Below the pieces are notes generated by a model that searched no databases, was not told the DNA's origin, and worked only from the letters and a program-made list of their open reading frames with translations. DNA of 64,000 bases, from positions 1,302,001-1,366,000 of the forward strand of contig NC_037310.1 in assembly GCF_000143535.2 (NCBI RefSeq), given 5' to 3'. Shown in pieces: positions 1 through 9,816 of the stretch (the stretch's first letter is position 1; the number at the start of each line of letters is the position of its first letter). Source of the DNA: Botrytis cinerea B05.10. Lineage: Eukaryota; Ascomycota; Leotiomycetes; Helotiales; Sclerotiniaceae. Both the position numbers and the translations under genes were made by a program.

Positions 1-193
1 TGGAACTTAGGATTTGGATTTGCGGAGTATCGGTATACGATGTTTGTTTGTATGGATGTCTACACGGTCGTATAGGAGAGAATAGATAGATAGTATGGAT
101 AGAGAGGAAGGGGTGGATTAATAGGCGAAAGAGCGGTCAAGTCTGTTGGTTTGAACGGGGAGAGAAAGGGGGATGGAAAACGGATTCTCCTAT

Positions 194-414
194 ACCTACC
201 TAGGTATTTGTCATGCGTGTGTGTTTGTGCACCGTGTACGAAGTATGTAGACCGAGTTTCAAGACGTGGTGAATATGTATGTGATGGATTCCGTGTTCCG
301 TACCTAGGTAGGTACCTACCATCTACCTAGGGAATGGGAATTTTTCTGGATTTCTCAATGGGGCCGCTAGTGTGGGAAGCGGCACGGGGGACTAGGTATG
401 TAGGTAGGTAGGTG
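194..414. repeat. Cluster of ACCTAGGT / ACCTACCT motifs
   Basis: Three dense blocks, at 194-206, 301-330 and 391-414, are built from ACCT, AGGT and the palindrome CCTAGG in both orientations (for example TACCTAGGTAGGTACC at 301). Single copies recur in other gene-free DNA at 591-598, 2594-2606, 21981-21990 and 59207-59227. The palindromic layout suggests a dimeric protein site or a decayed short repeat; I cannot name a factor. Confidence 0.5.
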
Positions 415-1320
415 TTGATATCCAACTGTACGATTGATTGGAAAGAACACGTCTTCAATGTCTCAATGTCTCATTTGATATTGAGAATGTGTGTGTGTGT
501 GTGCGTGAACGAGGTACGGAAAGAGAACCGTTTCGGACCATGCCGATGTCACTGTGTGAAGTTTGGAAGTTTGGAATGGGACTACGTGTTACCTAGGGTT
601 GTGGAAGGGTTGGGTGGATGAGTGGGTTGGTGTGTAAAAGGTATACGGAGTATGGTAAAGAGTAAAGGGAGTTTATACGGCTAGGGCATATCTTTCTTGA
701 GATTGAGATCTCGACTCCCGATTCTCGACCTAGAACTTGAAGATATCGCAAGCTAGAAGCAGTGTAGAAGGATACTTCTTAGAGGCTAGGAAGTAGCCGT
801 TCACACGTGATGAAGCTATTTCATGCACGACTTGAATCCGCCGAGACTTCCATCTCATCTGTTGATTCGACAGATATTTATGCATGTCTCATCCTGAAAT
901 GCGATATGCAACAAAAAACGTTATCGAAAGAAACATTGTAACTCGTGTGATGTTTATCTTGAACATCACGTGGATCCGTGATATCTCTCCTTGCTATTGC
1001 GTGAGTCTGGCGTTAGATGGACTTTGTCTGACTGGTTGATAATATAGATAGGTATATTGGTAGACATGGGTGGATAATTTCCACTTGAAGAAATGTTGAG
1101 ATATTCAATCACTCAAAATGATATACTTTAAGGCTCGCTGGGTTCCTAGATAAGGCTGGGTGAGACGCAACTAATTTACTACCGTTCAGAAACCCCACGT
1201 GGAAGTTGTAGGTATGGGCATTGGAGATTGCCTATGTATGGACTTGTTGTCCCTTCTTCGGATACGACGAGAAGGGTGAAAGGAATATCTTCGAATCGTA
1301 TTGGGATTGACTCAAAGTCG

Positions 1321-1368
1321 CTCGCTAGGTGCTCGCTAGGTGTTTGCTAGGTATTTGCTAAGTGCTCG
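1321..1368. repeat. 11-bp tandem repeat, four copies
   Basis: Four consecutive 11-base units, two identical (CTCGCTAGGTG) followed by two diverged ones beginning TTTGCTA. The unit itself contains CTAGGT, the core of the motif scattered over this end of the window. Confidence 0.75.
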
Positions 1369-1550
1369 TATTGGGTTATCTATTTTTTGGGCGTCGGAAA
1401 TGTGCCACATTGACAATTTTGACAGTTCGTGTAAGTAATCTGACATTCTCCGGTATGTTTTGGGAGAAAATGGGACGGAGGCTAAACGGGGCTATTGATG
1501 TGTGGCTTTCTCAAATGTACCGGACAGGGTGAAGATGTTGTGTGAAGCGT

Positions 1551-1577
1551 GCCTTTTCAGCCTTTTCAGCCTTTTCG
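1551..1577. repeat. 9-bp tandem repeat, three copies
   Basis: Three consecutive copies of GCCTTTTCA, the last ending in C instead of CA. It lies in gene-free DNA and has no visible function. Confidence 0.7.
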
Positions 1578-2516
1578 AACAGAAGCTGCGGCTCATCATA
1601 GCACAACGTAAAGTCTCGGGAAATTATAGAAAAGTTGGTTGATATACTTCGTACAGAGCGCATGCTAATGATGCTAATGAAGGTAGCTTGCTCCATCAGC
1701 TCCATCGGCTGGCTCCATTCACCAGGTGGTTGAAAGTTTAATGGGAAAAGACTGGAAGTCATCGATAAATAAACACCATTATTCCAAAATTCAACAACAA
1801 CTGATTTTCATATGTTGATCTTCTTGCAAATTCTCACACAAGATATGTTTTTGATTCAAATCGATGTTTGATAGTCTTGGGAATCAAAACAGTGACATTT
1901 TGTCTCAACGTCGATTTTCCTTTTTTTCCAAGATTGGCCTTTTGGTGTCTGGCTTTTTTTCGTCAGGGTCGTCACCAGAACCCCTTTTTCTCGTCGACGG
2001 AGAGAATGGAAAATCCAAAGAAGAAGCTAAAGTGGAATCTAGAGCGAAGCCTCTCCATAGTAAAAATGATAGTTTGGGTCTTAGATCCATGGTGGAGATA
2101 TCCGACCGCGACGAACATTCCATAACAGCATAGTTGGGTACAGCCGGGCCGGGTCAAGAGGGACCAAGAGGTTAGGTGGCTGTTAAATATAGAAACTTGG
2201 TACCTAACTTTGGTGACGATGGACGATGGATGGAAGGGATTCTGTACGGGTAATTTGTGCATTGTAGAGGAGAGCTTCCAGCAAACATATGGATGTCCCT
2301 CGCTGTGTGTCTTCCATAGAGAATGTACCACGATGAAAAACCGGAAAAGGGACGCAGCAACACCAATAACATCCATGGCACATGCAATTCTCGACGATCT
2401 ATGGCGGTTGAATGCGTTCGTCCATCCATGTCCTCAGGATTTCTTGCCACAACATGAATCTGTCCATGCAAACCCGTGGATTCTTTGGGTGGTAGATGAA
2501 CAACATTTTACGGCAG

Positions 2517-2550
2517 GACGAATGAGACGAATGGGACGAATGGGACGAAA
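2517..2550. repeat. 9-bp tandem repeat
   Basis: Nearly four copies of GACGAATGG (the first has A for the last G, the last is imperfect). It lies about 180 bases upstream of the UGP1 TATA element. Confidence 0.65.
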
Positions 2551-2729
2551 ATGGCGACAATCCTGGCACGAAAGCACCCCTCTTATTAGCCAAACTACCT
2601 ACCTAGCACCATCGCCTGCCCAGCCCCTCAACCTTTCCCCGAACGCAATTTATATTATTCCACTTCCTAATTTCAGAGCTAAAAGGGACCAACTCACAAC
2701 CTGTGTAGATTGCGAGGAGTGTCTGGACG

Positions 2730-2737
2730 TATATAAA
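2730..2737 (+). promoter_or_regulatory. Probable TATA box of UGP1
   Basis: TATATAAA, about 325 bases before the UGP1 ATG. With a predicted 5' UTR intron at 2837-2965 removed, the leader would be of ordinary length, which supports this as the core promoter. The assignment is inference from position and sequence. Confidence 0.5.
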
Positions 2738-2836
2738 GCAGACGGCCCTTCCATCTTGACAGACTTGCTTCGTTGACCCGATATCTTCTTTCGTGTGCGT
2801 GTTTGTTGCGTGTAAAGACCTCCTGCATTTTTCAAA

Positions 2837-2965
2837 GTAAGTGACCGCATTATCATTTCCTTGGCTTTGGCGGGGCACTTCAACTTCATACCAGATTTCC
2901 CTGTCGTGCTAAATATTCACCGTGTTGATCCCATCGCCTAACTGACCTTCTCTTTCCTCTCATAG
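2837..2965 (+). other. Predicted 5' UTR intron of UGP1
   Basis: GTAAGTG donor at 2837 and a pyrimidine-rich tract ending CATAG at 2965, with CTAAC at about 2938-2942 as a branch point. It lies wholly before the ATG at 3056. Transcript data would confirm it. Confidence 0.5.
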
Positions 2966-3055
2966 AAAGCTTAGATTGCTTCTCCTCTTCCACCACACAC
3001 CCAACCATTTACTTCTTGTTACGAATCTTCGAACATCTTCAAATCATAATCCAAA

Positions 3056-5232
3056 ATGGCACAAGCATTGAAAAGCGCTCTCCCCTCCCACCTCAAGCCT
3101 TCGAGCTTATCTCCAAACGATAATGGCGAATTCGCCCGCAAGCACCATGGAAAGACACAATCACACATGGTATGTGCTGTCCCTCTGTGAAATATCAACT
3201 TCCACCCCCTCTTTCGTTATGGACCACCTGCAAAAGACCATGAATCGTCATCCTTCAAGGTGACAGAAGTGAGAATCTTCTGGCCTAAAGAAACAAAACG
3301 CCAATATGCAAGACACAATACTTCAAATGGTGGCTGTTGCTCTTACACACATAATGGCAGGAGATGAGTTTCTGTATCACCCAGTGGATGTTGGAAATTA
3401 CGAAGTCTTCAGATGATTCAAGAGCGGTATTTGTATCTACCTGGAGTTTGCATGCATGTCGCAGCCAACTCATAAGGGGCAATGTTTCTCTATCATAACA
3501 GTGTTGGATCAGATATTGAATATGACTCGACGTTCGATCCAAACCCAGCTCTCCTAGAATCCCATTCTGCCATTTCCCTTTCTTTCATACCAGAGCCACA
3601 ATATTCTAGCACACCTCCAGCTATCGATCCTTTAGCTACAACTAAACTAACAAACATTCAGGCTTTCGAGAACACCTCAACATCTGTAGCTGCCAGTCAG
3701 ATGAGAAATGCTCTCAACAACCTCGCAGACACCGTTGAGGACCCCGAAGAGAAGAAGGTATATTCAAGCACGTCTCCGCAGACTTATCACACATATCTAA
3801 CACCCTATAGCTCTTCGAGACCGAGATGGACAACTTCTTCGCTCTTTTCCGCAGATACTTGAACGACAAGGCAAAGGGAAACCAACTGTGAGTATCAGCC
3901 TCTTGGTTATAACAGATACATTCCGTCTAACAAAATAACAGTGACTGGGATCGTATTGCCCCACCTGCCCAAAACCAAGTCGTCGATTACAACGCGCTCG
4001 CAAACTCCGAGTCGGTTGGGTTCCTTAACAAATTGGCTGTTCTCAAGCTCAATGGAGGTCTTGGTACTTCCATGGGTTGTGTTGGTCCAAAATCAGTCAT
4101 CGAGGTCCGTGACGGCATGTCCTTCCTCGATCTTTCCGTCAGACAAATCGAATACCTCAACCGCACATACAACGTCAACGTCCCTTTCGTTTTGATGAAC
4201 TCATTCAACACTGATGATGATACCTCAAACATCATCAAGAAATACGAGGGACACAACATTGACATTCTTACATTCAACCAATCTCGATACCCAAGAATCT
4301 TGAAGGACTCCCTCCTTCCTGCACCAAAGACATTCGATTCCCAAATTTCTGACTGGTACCCACCAGGACACGGAGATGTTTTCGAGTCTCTCTACAACTC
4401 CGGCATCCTCGATACCCTCATCAAGAGAGGTGTTGAGATTGTTTTCCTTTCCAACGTTGACAACTTGGGTGCTGTTGTTGATCTCCGCATCTTGCAACAC
4501 ATGGTTGAGACCAAGTCTGAATACATTATGGAGTTGACCGACAAGACCAAGGCCGATGTCAAGGGTGGTACCATCATTGATTACGAAGGTTCCGTTCGTC
4601 TTCTCGAAATTGCTCAAGTACCAAAAGAGCACACCAACGAGTTCAAGTCTATCAAGAAATTCAAGTACTTCAACACCAACAACATCTGGTTGAACTTGCA
4701 AGCTGTTAAGCGTATTGTCGAGAACAACGAGCTCGAGATGGAGATCATTCCAAACAACAAATCCATCCCAGCGGATAAGAAGGGCGAGTCTGATGTCTCG
4801 ATCGTTCAACTCGAGACTGCCGTCGGAGCTGCTATCCGTCATTTCCACAACGCTCACGGTGTCAATGTACCCCGTAGACGTTTCTTGCCAGTCAAGACCT
4901 GCTCTGATTTGATGCTTGTTAAGTCAGACTTGTACTCTTTGAAGCACGGTCAACTTCAAATTGACCCCAGCCGTTTCGGCCCAGCTCCTTTGATCAAGCT
5001 CGGTAACGACTTCAAGAAGGTATCCGATTTCCAAAAGCGTATCAGCAGCATCCCAAGAATTCTTGAGCTTGATCACTTAACCATTACTGGAGCTGTCAAC
5101 CTTGGCAGAGGTGTCACTCTCAAGGGTACTGTTATTATTGTAGCAACTGAAGGACAAACTATCGACATTCCTCCCGGATCCATCTTGGAGAACGTCGTGG
5201 TACAAGGTTCCTTGAGACTTTTGGAGCATTAG
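3056..5232 (+). CDS. ugp1: UTP-glucose-1-phosphate uridylyltransferase
   Basis: Makes UDP-glucose from UTP and glucose-1-phosphate in the cytosol, feeding glucan, glycogen, trehalose and glycoconjugate synthesis. Model: exons 3056-3169, 3662-3757, 3811-3887 and 3942-5232, giving 525 aa, the usual eukaryotic Ugp length. All junctions are GT..AG and keep frame. The nucleotide-binding motif [10 protein letters not shown] lies near residues 132-141, and the C-terminus (from [15 protein letters not shown] to the end) is the left-handed beta-helix used for oligomerisation. The N-terminal exons read [13 protein letters not shown] and later [13 protein letters not shown], as in fungal orthologues. 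Intron 1 is unusually long for this window (492 nt), while the others are 53 and 54 nt. A TATA box at 2730 and a likely 5' UTR intron precede it. Many codons end in C, which fits strong expression. Identification is firm. Confidence 0.96.
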
Positions 5233-6706
5233 AGGGTTACTGATTTACTTGCAATGAGCGATGGCCTTGGTGGATCTCCTGTTTATACGGTCCACCATGC
5301 GGCGTGAGTTATTACAGTTCGATGGTCTAGCATGGCTTCTCTAGTACAACGAGTTAGTACCATACAGACTAGATGAGGAAAACTATTTCAAAGTTTTAGC
5401 ACAATGATTGCGATTACAAAAATTTAATACCAAAATTCATAAAGATATCTCTCGACCCAATACTTTCATGCTGTGATGTTGTGATTCATGTTGCTGGGGT
5501 AGTATTTTCGGTCTGTGTGACTTGCACCGTAGCAAGCATGCGTTGGCGAACTTATTCACACAAGCCTTATTAGTGAGTTGATTAAAGCAAACAACCGCTC
5601 GAGCATTCATTTGATGTCTGATATCTACCGATCCACAGAGAGGTGGGTAGCGCGCCTGGCAGACAGTAAAGCAAACGTGGGACGAGGGGAAGTCTGACAT
5701 GGTTTGATTCGTCTTGTGAATGAATAATCTATCGGCGTAGCCTTATCATGATTCTATAGAAATGTACAACTGCACTCTCTTTCCTGAATGCGAAATAAAA
5801 ACAATTCGCTCCGACTGCAACATCTTCGCATCTCGTATCAAGATCAATATATTGTAGCCGCCACACACAACGAAGCCAAGGATATTGGGTTCCCTGCAAT
5901 ACGTTAAGGTTACGGGAATAGCCTATACCTCTTCTAACTCTTATCGCGATAACAATAGTCTGTTTGGGCGATTGATGTACCACTACCACGCCTCACTGGT
6001 CAAACATTATCCGTCTTAATACACACTTTGAAATACTTTGAGTTCCCGCGAGAATTAATCGTAATTATATTGCAATTTCGAACGGTTTGTTCGTCCTACA
6101 TGACAATACATCCGATAATTTGATGTCAACGGGGAAGTCGAAAGGGGAAAGGAAGACGGCTCTGTGCTGCTTGTTACGGTTGAACGGATTCGAGCATATG
6201 TTGGTTGAGTTTTGGGATTGCTAAGTTGATATTGAAAATTGTCGCGCTTGGTGATTTAATGGATTCGAGGGGAATCAACCTATAGAATATCAGTGAGTGT
6301 TCTCTGTTCGTGGTAGTAGAGATGCCATGGGTGCTTGTGAGAGAATTGGAGTTGTTAATGTGATGTCCATTAGATCGCGTGCAGCACAACTCCCCCCGCC
6401 TCGACCTCGACGATTACTTGTAGATTTGATACGACAGCTTTGTGCGATTCTGCTCTACGGCATAGCGAGAAGTGATATTTGTGGATGGGGCCAGGAAGAG
6501 TTTGTGCAGAGGTTATATCGCGTTAGAAACTACTCTTACCCTCCAGACTGAGTTCCGATACGGCGTTGGAATTCGCATTCTTAACAATATCTACAATCAC
6601 ATAATACAGTATCCGAAGATATATACGGCTCTGAAATCTTATAAGTCTATTTCCTGGTGTCTCGAACTATCCTATTTCATTAAAGCTTTATCAAAGTCCA
6701 AGAAGG
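5233..6706. other. Intergenic, UGP1 3' region and promoter of the FYVE-RING gene
   Basis: No gene is recognised. The first few hundred bases should be UGP1 3' UTR; they contain a weak 7-bp inverted pair (TGGTGGA/TCCACCA, about 5268-5297). Open frames here (5437-5700 and 5729-5989 minus, 6297-6551 plus) are short and show no family features. Confidence 0.5.
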
Positions 6707-8898
6707 ATGACTGATCACTGGGCAACTCCTTCTGGGGGGGCTTCCAGTTCCTCCGCCCCTCTCACACCAGGGGATCGACCACTCGAGAGTCCTAGTCATT
6801 TTCCGCGGTCTCACTTTTATACTGAAGGTAGCGATTCAGGGGAGGACTCGCACATGCTGGGATTTATGGGTCCTTCTTCTTCCGAAGACAACTTCAATAG
6901 TCAAGTTATGGTTGAGACAGGCGATGAATCTGAGGGCGGGACTACATCACAATTGAATCCAGTGAGCGGCCGGCAAAATGATACAGGAGAGGAGATAGCA
7001 GCATTTGAAGGAACTATGGATGATCAGGCGACGCTTCGAATGAGTCGGGGAAGTGATGCTTCTAATTCTAGTGAGGGAAGTTCAGTAAGCAGTGTTAGAC
7101 GAAGACAAAACGCAAGTCTCGGAAAAGCCCCTATGAGGGATGATAGCTTAGGCCATAGTGTCTCTACAGCTGGTTATCAAGCAGACATGTCAACTACTCT
7201 AGATCGGGTTCCTAGCTCGTCTAGCTCTTCTCGGCGAAACATAACGTCATCTAGGTTTAATCGCAGACCCTCAAATCAATCTTCGTCATCGAGGCGAACC
7301 TCAACTCAGTCTAATCAGAGCAGGCGTACGTCATCTTCTTCTCCAAATTCTCTTGCGGAGGAGTCGCCGAGAAGCTCGGGTAACCCTACGAATTCACCTC
7401 CGAGTGATGATGGCACGCCAACTATATCTCGATCTCCCTCAAGTGTTATACAAAGGCCGACAAGAGATCGAGAATCTGTACAGAGTGAAGTTGTGGTTCC
7501 TAGGTGGCAGCCGGACTCGGAGGTTACTCAGTGTCCCATTTGTAATGCTTGGTTTGGTTGGCTAAACAGAAAACATCACTGTCGGTATGTGAATTAGCTT
7601 CTCTTACAGTGCCTAGTACATTCTTGATTCACCTTACTGACTTTCGTAGAAAATGCGGCCGTGTGGTCTGCAACTCTTGTTCCCCGCACCGGATCACAAT
7701 TCCCTATCAATACATTGTGCAACCTCCAGACCATCCGTCCCCATACAGTTCTGCGGCCTATAATCGTCTCCATGATCCACAGGGCGAAGGACGTACAAAT
7801 ACTTTAGAGTTTGGCGGAGGAGATAGAGTTCGTCTGTGTAACCCTTGTGTACCTGATCCGAATGTAGCTCCACCTCAGACCAACCAAACAGGCTCCAACA
7901 CAGAACCTCGATACAACCTTGGATATCACGGCCGAACACGAAGTTCTATCGTTCCCTCTACATCTATCCCAGGAAGCCTGCCAGCGGAATCTCGATTTCG
8001 ACTTGCAGATCATCGTTCACATACAATTCGTGATCAAGGTACTTCTAATAGGTATTCACCCTCTGGAATGAATTCCACTTCTAGAACAGCGGAAGAGTTT
8101 CAGACTTGGTACAGGGAGCGAGCCGGTATGAGCTCTGGACAAAGTGCACGTTCAAGAAGCTCGACGGTTGCTGGAACTGGGCGGGATACAACCGAAGACA
8201 TGGTAAGTTATTGATTTCTCATGAACAAAGCAAATACTGAATTTTTGTTATAGTTTACATTCCTCAGAAATGTGCGAGGCCCTTCTGCTAGCATTCAGGC
8301 ACCACCGAACGCTACTGTATCAACAGCAGCCAGGCGATATATTCCGTCAGGGGAAGATCTACGTACTCGTCCTTTGCCGCGACCACCTCAGATACAAGAG
8401 GAAGATGAATGCCCAATCTGTCATCATGAACTCCCTTCTAGAACTCTCCCTAATTCTGAAACTCTTCGATCTGATCATATCATGTCCTGTATCGATCGTG
8501 CAACATCTAGAATGTTTATCGGTACTCCGACTTCAACACCTCCCCCGCAAATCCCATCAGCAACACGTCCGGCGCCACCTATCACTCAATCATCTGCTCA
8601 GTCAAGCTCCTCCCACGCTTCTACATCTTCCACTGTAGCCGCACCTCCCCCTCTTACATCAATTCCTTCAGGCGGCCCCTCTCAACCTCGACGCACTGGA
8701 GTATTTCCGTATATCGCCACAGAGAAAGATTGCCAAGACGACGCGGAATGCCAAATTTGCCTGGAGGAATACGAACCGGGATTGGAAATGGGACGATTGG
8801 AATGCTTCTGTAGGTTTCACTTGAGTTGTATACGAAAATGGTTTGAGAAACATCCAGGAAGATGTCCGATGCATCAGCACGATGCGTATGGATATTGA
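6707..8898 (+). CDS. FYVE and RING finger E3 ubiquitin ligase, Pib1-like
   Basis: Probable ubiquitin ligase on endosome or vacuole membranes, recruited by PI3P. Model: exons 6707-7584, 7650-8202 and 8254-8898 (introns 65 and 51 nt), 691 aa. Residues 1-270 are serine-rich and disordered. The FYVE finger starts at C276-x2-C279, has the lipid-binding RKHHCR signature at 288-293 split by intron 1, continues C295, C300, C303, and finishes with a CNPC pair near 355; the spacing to the last pair is longer than usual. A second pair-rich segment (CPICHHE) follows, and a RING closes the protein: CQIC, then CFCRFH-x2-C, then CPMH. The RING has C-x-C and CPxH in place of the standard C-x-H and CPxC, as I recall for yeast Pib1. 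The start is the first ATG of the open frame. Confidence 0.85.
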
Positions 8899-9321
8899 GA
8901 GAGATATGTTAAATGTGGATTTTGAGGAAATAGCAAAAGGAAAAGTGTTGGGGAGTGAGATATTGAGATCTAAGACACCTCCCGACACAACGATATGATA
9001 GCAGTATAGAGATGGGATGTGGTCAACGTCAGCCAACAGTGAACACCATTCTCCACTCATGTTGCGTAAAGGAATCGAGAGATATACATCCTCACGGTGT
9101 CAGGATACTGGATATATTATGGTATTGCCATATTGCATGTACATTCATTCATTACATTGACAAAACGACTTTTTATGGGGCATGGTGTTTAAAGAAGGCT
9201 GGGACGGGTACGGATACGGATATATGGATAAGAAAAGGATACCAATCTTCACGACTCGTTGCTTGTTACACTGGCGTAGATAGATGGATTGAGACAATAT
9301 ATTCTTTATGATTATTTATTT

Positions 9322-9371
<50 letters not shown>

Positions 9372-9816
9372 TATGATGTGATGTCGTGTGTGGTATGTTG
9401 GGTGGGTGGGTAGGTAGGTATAGATAGACTAAATCACTTGAGAAGTTACTACTATTTTAATACGTATTTTATGATGTCAGTGTCGGTATCGGCATTAGTG
9501 ACTGTAAAAAAAAATGAGAAGGAGATGCAATAAACAGTGTGGGAGGTAGAGTTATTTCAGCCATCGTATTGCGCTCGCGCCCATGTACACGCAACTACTA
9601 ATAAGACTAAATAGCTAACTACCTGCTACCAAAAAAAAAAAGTCGAGAAATGCCCCTGCATGCCATACCCACCCGTAGAAGCCATAGTGATAAATACAAA
9701 AAAATGTGACTCTGCTACTCATCTCCAAGAGTTACCCCTCCTCTCCCACCAAAACGAAGAAGAAAAAATAGAGAAGGGAAATGTTTTCAAAAGCCCTCAC
9801 ATCCGGAACCCCATGC
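8899..9816. other. Intergenic between convergent genes
   Basis: Space between the 3' ends of the FYVE-RING gene and the Zn2Cys6 gene. It contains the TG microsatellite at 9327-9370, A-rich runs near 9507 and 9631, and no gene that I can support. Confidence 0.6.
9327..9370. repeat. (TG)22 microsatellite
   Basis: Forty-four bases of uninterrupted TG, flanked by further TG-rich sequence to about 9400. It lies between two convergent 3' ends. Confidence 0.95.

Larger units (their letters stand above)
1..2729. other. Intergenic stretch without a recognisable gene
   Basis: About 2.7 kb upstream of UGP1. I see no open frame with family resemblance; the longest frames (for example 2210-2776 plus, 1972-2376 minus) are compositionally odd, overlap one another on both strands and run into the UGP1 core promoter. 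The stretch holds several copies of an ACCTAGGT/ACCTACC motif in its first 600 bases, an 11-bp tandem repeat at 1321-1368 and 9-bp tandem repeats at 1551-1577 and 2517-2550. It may contain the end of a transcript from a gene left of the window. Confidence 0.5.

Noticed and set aside
2210..2776. 188-codon frame upstream of UGP1
   Set aside because: It starts at a non-ATG codon, runs over a 9-bp tandem repeat and the UGP1 TATA box, and has no family features.
4225..4857. 210-codon open frame on the minus strand inside UGP1
   Set aside because: It is a shadow of the strongly biased UGP1 codons, which leave the reverse frame open; the plus strand is certainly coding here.
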